NCBI GenBank assembly: GCA_947576945.1 | Contig: CANPTH010000009.1 | Span: 1-64,000, forward strand | DNA length: 64,000 nt | DNA from: an uncultured Lachnospiraceae bacterium | GTDB taxonomy: Bacteria; Bacillota; Clostridia; Lachnospirales; Lachnospiraceae | Reading direction: 5' to 3' | In this document: positions 42,099 to 49,152 of the stretch, one piece after another | How the letters are laid out: each line of letters starts with the position of its first letter | Numbering within the stretch: position 1 is the first letter of the stretch | The notes under the pieces: model-generated | Seen by the model: only the letters and a program-made list of their open reading frames with translations | Databases searched by the model: none | Told to the model about the DNA's origin: nothing | Program-made: the position numbers and the translations under genes

Positions 42099-44057
42099 AT
42101 GAAGAAACTGTGTCTTGAATCAAATGAAAACGGCAGTTCTCTGATTATCACTGGGGACGTTGATTCCATTTTTAGCAATAGACGTGCAGCTCGGTACTTG
42201 AAAGATACGGTAAAATTCGCTAAGACAGACGATAGCGTTGTTGTTGAGGCTGATGATGACATCAATAAAAGTATCGACCGAATAAAGAAACTCTGTGAGT
42301 ATATTGGTGCTGACCTTGTTTTCTCCGGAAGGGTTTCTGAGGCTGTAACTAATTATGCGCTTGAAGAAGAAAAATTTGGTGAGTTTGCGGAAAAGGCGCG
42401 CCTGATCAGAGACAATCAATGTGACAAAGAGGACTTTGAGCGGTTCGTTGATTCAGTTAGTATAAATCTGTCTAACAGAAGCCTATATGAATTGCAGTTG
42501 TTATCTGCATACCACCTCGCTTTTTCGCAGAATGCGTGTAACTTCTCTGTACCTGGAGCAGGTAAAACAAGCGTGGTATATGGGGCGTTTGCTTTTCTTT
42601 CAAATCTGCCCCAGGATGATAAAAAGTATGTAGATCGACTTCTTATCATCTCACCACTCAGTGCATTTGGTCCCTGGGAATTAGAGTATGAGGAATGCTT
42701 CGGCGAAAAGCCATCAACAAAAAGATTGAATGGGAAAGTCCCAATTGAAGAGAAAAAACAATATCTGTATTCGCTGAATCCTGCCAGGATCACGCTGCTC
42801 TCTTATGCCTCTGTACCATCGCTTAAAGAGGAACTAATATATTTTCTTAGGAACAATAAAGTGATGGTTGTCTTGGATGAGGCACACAAGATTAAAAATA
42901 CAAGTGGTGGAGTAACTGCGGCAGGAGTGTTAGAAATAGCAGCTTACTGCTCGTCAAGAGTTGTGCTTACAGGTACACCTGCGCCTAATGGATATGAAGA
43001 TTTGTATAATCTTTATAAGTTCATTTGGCCTACCAAGAAAATAATACCGTTTGAGGTTTATCAACTCAAGGATATGAGCAAGGCTGAGAATGATCCGAGA
43101 GTAGATACTTTGCTGCGATCAATAGAGCCTTTCTTTATACGTGTAAAAAAGAGCGATCTTGGTATCCCACAAGCAACAGAGCATGAACCGATTGTCGTTC
43201 CTATGGGAGAAACACAGCGCAGAATATACGATGTAATAGAGAAAAAGTATATGAGCGATATTGTCTCGAGCAAGGACGATTGGTTCAGACAAGATCTGGT
43301 AAAAGCACGGCTATTGAGAATGATGCAAGCTGCTACCAATCCCAATCTTCTTAGTGTACCTCTTAAGAACTTTGCGTCATTTGAGGGATTTGATTCGGAT
43401 GCGGTGGCAGAAGATGCTTCTTTGATATCGGATGTTCTGCAATATGCGAAATTGGAAACGCCTGCAAAGTTTGTAAAAGCACGTGAACTTATTGAAGGGA
43501 TTATTGCATCTGGTGGGAAAGTCGTAGTTTGGGCAATCTATATCAAAAATATTCTCGACTTTGAGAAGTACCTACTTTCATGTGGTATTCCGTGCAAAAC
43601 GCTATATGGAGCTACTCCTGTAGCTACAGGTGAAGAGGACGAGGATGAGGTCGAAACCAGGGAAAAGATTATAGCTGAGTTCCACAAGCCAGATTCATCG
43701 TTCAAGGTGATTATCGCTAACCCATTTGCGGTTTCCGAATCGATTTCTTTGCACAAGGCTTGTCATAATGCCATTTATATGGAGAGAAGTTTTAATGCAG
43801 CACATTTTATACAGTCAAAGGACCGCATCCACAGATACGGATTAAAGTCTGGAACAGAAACAAACTATTATTACCTGTTATCGGAAGAGTCTATCGATGA
43901 GGTGATCCATAACAGATTAATCGAGAAGGAGACAAGGCTTCGTGATATTATCGAAAGTATGCCAATTCCATTGTTTGAGAACGCAGGACTGGAAACCGGC
44001 GATGATGATATCAAGGCTCTAATTGCAGAATATGTTAACAGAACTAAAAAGATGTAA
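42099..44057 (+). CDS. SNF2-family DNA translocase/helicase (defence cassette)
   Basis: The 652-residue superfamily 2 ATPase has Walker A SVPGAGKTSVVYGAF (about residue 150), Walker B/DEAH VVLDEAHKIKN, motif III VVLTGTPAPNGYEDL, and a C-terminal helicase lobe with the SNF2 motif VI region SKDRIHRYGLKSGTE. It probably tracks double-stranded DNA without strand separation. The ~100-residue N-terminal extension is unknown. The gene overlaps the DUF3883 gene by 26 bp. It is distinct from the phage replication SNF2 protein at 49145. Confidence 0.88.
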   Translation: MKKLCLESNENGSSLIITGDVDSIFSNRRAARYLKDTVKFAKTDDSVVVEADDDINKSIDRIKKLCEYIGADLVFSGRVSEAVTNYALEEEKFGEFAEKARLIRDNQCDKEDFERFVDSVSINLSNRSLYELQLLSAYHLAFSQNACNFSVPGAGKTSVVYGAFAFLSNLPQDDKKYVDRLLIISPLSAFGPWELEYEECFGEKPSTKRLNGKVPIEEKKQYLYSLNPARITLLSYASVPSLKEELIYFLRNNKVMVVLDEAHKIKNTSGGVTAAGVLEIAAYCSSRVVLTGTPAPNGYEDLYNLYKFIWPTKKIIPFEVYQLKDMSKAENDPRVDTLLRSIEPFFIRVKKSDLGIPQATEHEPIVVPMGETQRRIYDVIEKKYMSDIVSSKDDWFRQDLVKARLLRMMQAATNPNLLSVPLKNFASFEGFDSDAVAEDASLISDVLQYAKLETPAKFVKARELIEGIIASGGKVVVWAIYIKNILDFEKYLLSCGIPCKTLYGATPVATGEEDEDEVETREKIIAEFHKPDSSFKVIIANPFAVSESISLHKACHNAIYMERSFNAAHFIQSKDRIHRYGLKSGTETNYYYLLSEESIDEVIHNRLIEKETRLRDIIESMPIPLFENAGLETGDDDIKALIAEYVNRTKKM

Positions 44058-44967
44058 TTCCATCGGTAATGTTGATGGTATTCTGTTTCTCGTCTCGATT
44101 ATGGCTGGGAAGGAAAGAATCAGTAGAGACGAGATTCGGAACAGGTGTGCCTTGGAAAACAACATTACTGTAAATTGCCCTGGCGCAGTAGCATTTTTTG
44201 AGTATCTGAGGTTGGTGGATACAACCTCAGATACCGTTATGCCTTTGCCTGAGCTTGATACACTCGCTACGAATAGTAACGGCGAGATCATCGAGCAGTT
44301 GGCCGCCATGAGCATCAATAGGCTTGTTGAAGAAGGTATTTTTGATAAGGATGCTACTGGATTTGATGCCGAAAAAGGACACCTAACAATTAAGCGATCT
44401 GCTTTTCCATTGGCTTATGCTGCTGTCCGTAATTTCCTCACTATGGCCGGAGCGCTTGATAAGGAAGAGAACGGAGAAATATGTGTAGCAGGGAATTATG
44501 AATCTGACTGGACGGAGCAATTACGTAACCGAAGGAAAAAATTCACACTGGAGCAATTATTAAAGCAGCAAGAAGACCAAAGTAGACGCGGTCTTGAGGC
44601 AGAGGAATTTGTGCTGGGACTTGAGAAAAAACGCCTTCCAGAACTTGCACAGAAGATAAAAAGAATCTCTGACTTTGATGTTGCTGCCGGTTATGACATA
44701 GTTTCCTACGAGAACAATGAAACCGAGCATTACGATCGGTTCATCGAAGTGAAATGCTACATGGGATCGCCGCACTTTTTTTGGTCGGAAAATGAGTCGG
44801 ATGTTGCCAGAATTAAAGCGGACAAATACATTCTATGTCTGGTTGATTATTTGAGAATGGGAGAGCCAGGATATCAACCTGAGTTTATTAGAAATCCATA
44901 TGAAACCATTTTTGACAGTGATGAATGGCTTGTAAATGCATCCTCGTATAGGATACAAAAAATATAG
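44032..44967 (+). CDS. DUF3883-domain protein (PD-(D/E)xK-like)
   Basis: The 311-residue protein has an N-terminal ~190 residues resembling a winged-helix/adaptor region with no clear family. The C-terminal part contains the DUF3883 pattern GLEAEEFVLGLEK, AAGYDIVSYENN, and RFIEVKCYMGSPHFFWSENE, with the E-x-K of a nuclease-like core. DUF3883 occurs in several phage-defence systems as a nuclease or DNA-binding module. An ATG at 44032 is chosen over the TTG at 44023; translation is probably coupled to the upstream helicase. Confidence 0.78.
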   Translation: MLTELKRCNSIGNVDGILFLVSIMAGKERISRDEIRNRCALENNITVNCPGAVAFFEYLRLVDTTSDTVMPLPELDTLATNSNGEIIEQLAAMSINRLVEEGIFDKDATGFDAEKGHLTIKRSAFPLAYAAVRNFLTMAGALDKEENGEICVAGNYESDWTEQLRNRRKKFTLEQLLKQQEDQSRRGLEAEEFVLGLEKKRLPELAQKIKRISDFDVAAGYDIVSYENNETEHYDRFIEVKCYMGSPHFFWSENESDVARIKADKYILCLVDYLRMGEPGYQPEFIRNPYETIFDSDEWLVNASSYRIQKI

Positions 44968-44996
44968 AGACGGGCGCATTGGGTGCGTCCGCCTCT
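44968..44996. terminator. Bidirectional terminator between DUF3883 and methyltransferase genes
   Basis: GGGCGCA (44972-44978) and TGCGTCC (44984-44990) pair with one wobble, extended by AGA/TCT on the outside. It lies between two convergent genes. Confidence 0.55.
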
Positions 44997-45009
44997 GTTG
45001 CTGTTTTGT

Positions 45010-46464
45010 TTAGTTAGCATACATATCTGCTAACCGTTCTGAAATGGCTTTGATAACGGGGATACATACTGTGTTGCCGAGCAGGTCGAAAGCTTCACTT
45101 TCCTTCAAGAATGAAAGATCGTAATCTTCCGGGAATCCACATAAGCGTTGCCCTTCCCTGATTGAAAGTCTGCGTAAGCCATCTCCGTCAACAACGCCTA
45201 AATGCGAAACATCCATAGCTACCAGTGTTGGCGCAAGATCGGCAGGGTCGAGGATTTTGGTAAACTCAAATGAGAGTTTCCCTGCAACAATGTTATAGCC
45301 TTTAGGTTTTGTTTCGTCAGGCACACGTCTGCCGTTCTGCTTCTTGCGGGGATATTCCAGTGTTAGGTATCCCATTTCAACAAGCTCATCAAGGAATTCC
45401 TTAAGATTATCATGATGAAAGAATGTTGAAATCTGCTTTTCTGTAAGGGGCATTCCATCCATCCAATCAATACCGATTTCTGCCGCCCATTTTCTTTTCC
45501 TTCTTTCAAGTAAAAGGAGATTCAAAAAATCAGATTGTTCTGCTGTTGTGTTACCCTTCAGCCCAATTTCCCAGCTGTGGATGTTATCGGTGCCGCCTCG
45601 TTTATCTTTGATTGCCTTGCCGACAACTTGTTCTGGGGTGAAATGAGCAAATAGTTTTTGCGTGAATTCAGAATCCACCGTGGGTAGTCCGTGTTCCAAG
45701 ATGTCTCCCAAAACCGCAGTATGTTCTTCGAAGTTGTCCAAAGATATGTGGGCATCCCTTGTCCCAACAATATATACCCTTTTTCGAGATTGTGCTAATC
45801 CGAAGAATTGACTATCAATCAATCGATAGGAAACATAATAGTTTAGCTTCTTTAGGTGGTCGATGATGATGGATAGCGTCCTACCGTCATCGTGATTAAT
45901 TAATCCTTCGACATTTTCTAAGAGGAAGCCATAAGGTTGTTTCTCCTTTAGTATACGTTCAATTTCAAAAAAGAGAGTACCTCGAGTATCCTCGAAGCCA
46001 AGGCCTAATCCGGCAGCAGAAAAGGGCTGACACGGAAAGCCTCCGAGCAGGAAATCAAAATCCTCAATGTCGGTTGCTGATATTTGAGTGATGTCACCAG
46101 CTACTTCTTCATCATTAAAGTAGTTCTTGTATGCTTTAATGGCGTAATCCTTAATCTCACTACTGAATACGCAAACAGGATTAAAGCCCTTTTCTCTAAA
46201 AGCGTTCTCGAAACCGAGCCGGATGCCGCCAAGTCCTGCAAAAAGATCAATAAACTTGACGGTTTTATCTTGCGTTCGTTTTCTGCGGGAAATTTGTGCG
46301 CTAATGAGATCGATGCATTTTTCAGAAAAGCTATTACCAGTTGCAAACTGATCAATGTCGCTTTGCAAAGTTGGTGTTATGTATATTGTTTTTGCGATTT
46401 TCTTTTCGCTTTCTGGAAGTGGGGTTCTACCTGATCCTTCCCTTTTACCTCCGTGCTGTGGCAT
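45010..46464 (-). CDS. DNA (cytosine-5-)-methyltransferase with N-terminal ribbon-helix-helix-like extension
   Basis: The 484-residue protein has all 5mC-methyltransferase motifs: I FIDLFAGLGGIRLGF, IV GGFPCQPFS with the catalytic Cys, VI ENVEG, VIII AQSRKRVYIVG, and IX/X LSIREGQRLCGFPEDY and LLGNTVCIPV. Residues 1-70 are an added basic segment with a ribbon-helix-helix-like pattern (KTIYITPTLQSDIDQFA), which could bind its own promoter. A ~110-residue winged-helix-like target recognition region includes EKQISTFFHHDNLKEFL. It is convergent to the endonuclease operon. It is expected to protect host DNA from the DpnII-like enzyme and to need Vsr to repair deamination. Confidence 0.92.
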   Translation of the reverse strand: MPQHGGKREGSGRTPLPESEKKIAKTIYITPTLQSDIDQFATGNSFSEKCIDLISAQISRRKRTQDKTVKFIDLFAGLGGIRLGFENAFREKGFNPVCVFSSEIKDYAIKAYKNYFNDEEVAGDITQISATDIEDFDFLLGGFPCQPFSAAGLGLGFEDTRGTLFFEIERILKEKQPYGFLLENVEGLINHDDGRTLSIIIDHLKKLNYYVSYRLIDSQFFGLAQSRKRVYIVGTRDAHISLDNFEEHTAVLGDILEHGLPTVDSEFTQKLFAHFTPEQVVGKAIKDKRGGTDNIHSWEIGLKGNTTAEQSDFLNLLLLERRKRKWAAEIGIDWMDGMPLTEKQISTFFHHDNLKEFLDELVEMGYLTLEYPRKKQNGRRVPDETKPKGYNIVAGKLSFEFTKILDPADLAPTLVAMDVSHLGVVDGDGLRRLSIREGQRLCGFPEDYDLSFLKESEAFDLLGNTVCIPVIKAISERLADMYAN

Positions 46465-46524
46465 GGCTGTGTCTCCTTCCTATAATCCGACAAGTTTATT
46501 ATAACACAGCTGATTTGATTTTGC

Positions 46525-46558
46525 AATGCCCAAAATCAAAAATAATGCCCAAAATCAA
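46525..46558. repeat. Direct repeat pair in the methyltransferase / XRE divergent promoter region
   Basis: AATGCCCAAAATCAA occurs at 46525-46539 and 46544-46558, a 19-bp period (about two helical turns). An upstream GATTTTG gives a partial inverted half. The repeats lie close to the methyltransferase start (46464) and 37 bp before the XRE -35, so they are a candidate operator for the methyltransferase N-terminal domain or another regulator. Confidence 0.55.
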
Positions 46559-46594
46559 GTGAAATATGTACTTGAGGAAAATTATGCAGATCTA

Positions 46595-46644
46595 TTGACA
46601 TTTTCCGGGGATTCATTTATAATACAAGTACGCTTAAAAGCGTA
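46595..46644 (+). promoter_or_regulatory. Consensus promoter and TACGC-N6-GCGTA operator of the phage repressor
   Basis: TTGACA (46595-46600), 17-bp spacer and TATAAT (46618-46623) are exact consensus. A dyad follows: TACGC (46629-46633), six bases, GCGTA (46640-46644). The same dyad recurs at 47752-47767 before the rightward phage genes. This is the arrangement expected for an autoregulating repressor. Confidence 0.8.
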
Positions 46645-46665
46645 ATAGCGAAAGGAGGAAAACAA

Positions 46666-47043
46666 GTGGCAGGTGAATTTGGTGCTTTCATTGCACAAAA
46701 GCGACTTGAAAAGGATGTCAAGTTAAGACCGATTGCCGAGAAGTTGGGGGTTTCCGTAACCTATCTTTCTGACATCATAAAAGGTCGGAGGAATCCGCCG
46801 GATATTGATGGACTGGAGGCCTTGGCGAAGGTATTAAACTTGAGCGAAGAAGAACGTGAGGAAATGCTCGATCTTGCTGGTCGTGAGCGTAAACAGGTAT
46901 CTCCTGACTTGCCTGAGTATATCATGGATGAGGCTCTCCCCAACGCACGTGTCGCACTTCGCAGAGCAAAAAGTCAGGGGCTTGGAGATGATTTTTGGCA
47001 GGAAGTCAATCAGATCATCGACAAGAGAAATGGAGGCGAATGA
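46666..47043 (+). CDS. XRE-family repressor (ImmR/CI-like)
   Basis: The 125-residue protein has an N-terminal Cro/CI HTH (about 6-65; LRPIAEKLGVSVTYLSDIIKGRRNPP) and a short C-terminal helical segment. The start codon is GTG with AAAGGAGG upstream. It is immediately followed by an ImmA/IrrE-type peptidase gene with overlapping stop/start, the arrangement known from ICEBs1 and many prophages, in which the peptidase cleaves the repressor to induce the element. Confidence 0.88.
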   Translation: MAGEFGAFIAQKRLEKDVKLRPIAEKLGVSVTYLSDIIKGRRNPPDIDGLEALAKVLNLSEEEREEMLDLAGRERKQVSPDLPEYIMDEALPNARVALRRAKSQGLGDDFWQEVNQIIDKRNGGE

Positions 47044-47705
47044 TGGACTACAATAGTCGCAAACTCGTACCATACATTCCCCCGGCTGAATACGATAAGG
47101 TTGCACGTGAGTTTCTGGAGCAGTTCTATCCAGATGCGCTGAAGAATCCGATGCCAGTTCCGATTGAGGAGATTGCCAAAACCGGTCTTGGTCTGGATGT
47201 TCAGTATATCTGTCTATCAGAAGAACTGGATATTTATGGGATGACAATCTTTACTGATGGGGCCGTAGAGGTATACGATCCCGATGAAGGACTATACGAT
47301 ACCAAGTCATTTAAAGCAAAGACAGTCCTGATCGATCCGGAGGCGGTGAAAAAAACAAATACCGGTTGCCGTAACAACACGATTGCCCACGAATGCGTTC
47401 ATTGGTACAAGCATCGATATTATTATAAGATGCAAAAGTTTTCTCTTCCACGATATGCGAAGTATTGCAAGTGTCGTGTGGATCAGCTGCCTGAGTCAAC
47501 GGACGAAGAAAACATCATGGAATCACAGGCCATCGGTATTGCACCAAGAATCCTGATGCCGAAGAACACGTTTGTTGAAGCGGCGGAGCATCTTGGCGTA
47601 GCGTATGGTAAGGACAACAGGAATGCCATCTGTGCCCTGGCGGATTTTTTTGATGTATCCAAGCAATCTGTAGAAATACGTCTCGAAGAATGCAGCTTAC
47701 TTTGA
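47040..47705 (+). CDS. ImmA/IrrE-family metallopeptidase (anti-repressor)
   Basis: The 221-residue protein contains the zinc motif HECVH (within NTIAHECVHWYKH, about residue 120) and C-terminal helices that include a putative HTH-like ALADFFDVSKQSVEIRL segment. ImmA proteases cleave the partner XRE repressor upon DNA damage or quorum signals. The ATG at 47040 overlaps the XRE stop (ATGA), with GGAGG just upstream. It is followed by a terminator. Confidence 0.9.
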   Translation: MMDYNSRKLVPYIPPAEYDKVAREFLEQFYPDALKNPMPVPIEEIAKTGLGLDVQYICLSEELDIYGMTIFTDGAVEVYDPDEGLYDTKSFKAKTVLIDPEAVKKTNTGCRNNTIAHECVHWYKHRYYYKMQKFSLPRYAKYCKCRVDQLPESTDEENIMESQAIGIAPRILMPKNTFVEAAEHLGVAYGKDNRNAICALADFFDVSKQSVEIRLEECSLL

Positions 47706-47741
47706 CTCTTGCTGCAGTAATGCGGTGAGAGTCTCTTTTTT
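47704..47741 (+). terminator. Terminator after the repressor-peptidase pair
   Basis: GACTCT (47704-47709) pairs with AGAGTC (47728-47733), followed by a T-rich run to 47741. Confidence 0.7.
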
Positions 47742-47751
47742 ACCTATTGAG

Positions 47752-47767
47752 TACGCAATTGAGCGTA
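47752..47767. promoter_or_regulatory. Second TACGC-N6-GCGTA operator
   Basis: TACGC (47752-47756), six bases, GCGTA (47763-47767) matches the dyad at 46629-46644 in half-sites and spacing. It lies before the first gene of the rightward phage block. A weak TTGAGT -35-like hexamer (47747-47752) abuts it. Confidence 0.7.
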
Positions 47768-47863
47768 ACAGCTAAAATGAGGAGGTGATGCCTATGACTT
47801 GTTTGAGAAAGGAGGATGCGATGGGTGATTCCATTCCATGATTGTCTTGGGCGGTTAGCTTGT

Positions 47864-48034
47864 ATGGGAAATCCTGAAACGGGGCTGGTTGAATGTCTCT
47901 ACAAGGGAAACAAAACCAGTGCAGTTCTCGCGGTCGGGGAAACCTTTACTGTTGAGCGCCAAGACATAGTAACCACTATCACAAGAGTTGCCACACACGA
48001 CTTCAAAGTTGAAAGTCGAAAAAAAGCGGCATAA
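47864..48034 (+). CDS. Small phage hypothetical protein
   Basis: The 56-residue product (MGNPETGLVECLYKGNKTSA...) is beta-rich and ends basic (KVESRKKAA). The start is uncertain: an in-frame ATG at 47816 would add 16 residues but has AGGAGG directly abutting it. A separate 14-codon frame at 47795, with a good GGAGGTGAT site, overlaps and may act as a leader peptide. Family not recognised; it is the first gene after the operator, an early position. Confidence 0.5.
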   Translation: MGNPETGLVECLYKGNKTSAVLAVGETFTVERQDIVTTITRVATHDFKVESRKKAA

Positions 48035-48069
48035 ATCACAATTCTATACTGAGATCCGCAGAGCTGCAT

Positions 48070-48131
48070 GACGGCCTGGATTTAGTTCAAAACCCACTAC
48101 GGGTGAACTATATCCAAGCCGTCTTTCTTTG
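48070..48131 (+). terminator. Long-stem terminator
   Basis: GACGGC...TTAGTTCA (48070-48089) is complementary, with two mismatches, to TGAACTA...GCCGTC (48104-48123), a ~20-bp stem with a 14-nt loop, followed by TTTCTTTGT. It separates the small early gene from the next one. Confidence 0.75.
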
Positions 48132-48148
48132 TCTCTACGGATGAAAAC

Positions 48149-48183
48149 GGCTCCTGCGGATTCCAACGAATCTGAAAGGAGCC
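48149..48183 (+). promoter_or_regulatory. Hairpin that sequesters the ribosome-binding site of the gene at 48190
   Basis: GGCTCCT (48149-48155) pairs perfectly with AGGAGCC (48177-48183), and GATTC (48159-48163) with GAATC (48168-48172) inside. The right arm contains the AAGGAG ribosome-binding site 6 bp before the ATG. When folded, the site would be buried, so translation would need melting, a protein or upstream ribosome movement. Confidence 0.65.
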
Positions 48184-48189
48184 ATTTTC

Positions 48190-48807
48190 ATGCAAAGAAA
48201 CAACGATTCAAAGAAACGCAAGAGCGGGTTCAATCCCAACCGTACCTGTTATCTCACGGCGGACGGCAAGTATTACTGCTACGAACGCTGGGACGATGGC
48301 GCAAAGTGCGTGGTCACACAGAGGCTTGAGGTCGGCAAAGACCTGTCGCTCGAACTGACTATCATGCTCGATGAGTCCGACCACGACATGGATCTGCAGG
48401 ATCGCTACGAGGGCGAACTGCGCGATCCCCTGTTTGATGCCAAGGTCAACAGCTACAAGGCCGATTCCGACAACGAGGATGCGGTCGATCCTTGGGACAC
48501 GCTTGCCGACAAGAGCGGCAGCCCGGAAGATGCGATGTTTGCCGAGCCAGAGCCGGAGAATCCCCAGGCGGCACAGGTGCGCCGCGTTATTGACGAGGAA
48601 TGCACCGAGTCCCAGCAGGATTTCTTCTTCGAGCATTTCGGCGAGGGTACGCAGCTTGAGGAGATGCGCCAAGCTGAAGTCGAGCAGACTGGAAAGCTGC
48701 CGTCCTCTGCAGCAATAACCAACCGCAAGAACAAGATCATTGACAAGGTTGCTAAGTCTTTCGGGGTCGAGCGTGTGAAACGCCACAAGTACCCGAAAAA
48801 AGACTGA
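48190..48807 (+). CDS. Phage protein with sigma-70 region-4-like C-terminus
   Basis: The 205-residue protein has a basic N-terminus and a beta-rich region with aromatic residues (CYLTADGKYYCYERWDDG). An acidic linker (DSDNEDAVDPWDTL) and a C-terminal ~65 residues follow; ECTESQQDFFFEHFGEGTQLEEM then an R-x-x-K-I-x-x-K-V-A-K-S-F-G pattern resembles the helix-turn-helix of sigma region 4. It may be a phage transcription factor; the match is by eye only. Expression appears gated by the RBS hairpin just upstream. Confidence 0.6.
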   Translation: MQRNNDSKKRKSGFNPNRTCYLTADGKYYCYERWDDGAKCVVTQRLEVGKDLSLELTIMLDESDHDMDLQDRYEGELRDPLFDAKVNSYKADSDNEDAVDPWDTLADKSGSPEDAMFAEPEPENPQAAQVRRVIDEECTESQQDFFFEHFGEGTQLEEMRQAEVEQTGKLPSSAAITNRKNKIIDKVAKSFGVERVKRHKYPKKD

Positions 48808-48829
48808 GCCGTGAGCGGCGGCAGATACG

Positions 48830-48896
48830 GCGGTCGGAGTCCTCCCCGACCGCACCTCTTCGGAGGGTTGAATTTCCCGGTAGTGAGTGAGGAAGG
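48830..48896 (+). other. Hairpin plus repeated leader sequence
   Basis: GCGGTCGG (48830-48837) pairs with CCGACCGC (48846-48853). The following leader (48861-48896: CGGAGGGTTGAATT, then CGGTAGT-G-AGTGA) recurs with small changes at 50592-50631, before the gene at 50641. Both copies lie upstream of small phage genes and contain purine-rich ribosome-binding-like blocks. Confidence 0.5.
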
Positions 48897-48948
48897 AAAT
48901 ACATCCATCCTCCGCAGCAATGCAGATCAGGAACAGGAGGACGAACCT

Positions 48949-49152
48949 ATGAGATTAAAACACAAAGTACGAATCAATATCGCCGACAAAAGCGGCAACA
49001 AGCAGGAAGTCCTGCAGAGCGAACACAGGAGAATTCCGAAAAGGCTGCTCACCTTTCTCTTCGGAGAATTTTGCGAGGTTCTCGTGCTGACGCCGGGTGA
49101 ATCCGTTCAGGGCATCGAGATCAAGGAAATGCGGGGTGACGGCAATGAGTGA
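48949..49152 (+). CDS. Small phage hypothetical protein
   Basis: The 67-residue protein (MRLKHKVRINIADKSG... EMRGDGNE) is basic at the start and beta-rich. The ATG at 48949 has AGGAGG 8 bp upstream. It overlaps the SNF2 gene by 8 bp, suggesting it is translated with it. It resembles small proteins found beside phage SNF2 helicases, but no function is known. Confidence 0.65.
   Translation: MRLKHKVRINIADKSGNKQEVLQSEHRRIPKRLLTFLFGEFCEVLVLTPGESVQGIEIKEMRGDGNE

Noticed and set aside
39162..46464. Assignment of the defence cassette to DISARM because of SNF2 and a 5mC methyltransferase
   Set aside because: No DrmB (DUF1998), DrmC (phospholipase D) or DrmA helicase is present, and a DpnII-like nuclease and ParB-like protein are not DISARM parts.
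46666..47043. XRE gene considered as controller (C) protein of the restriction cassette
   Set aside because: It overlaps an ImmA/IrrE gene and has paired phage-type operators; this fits a lysogeny module better.
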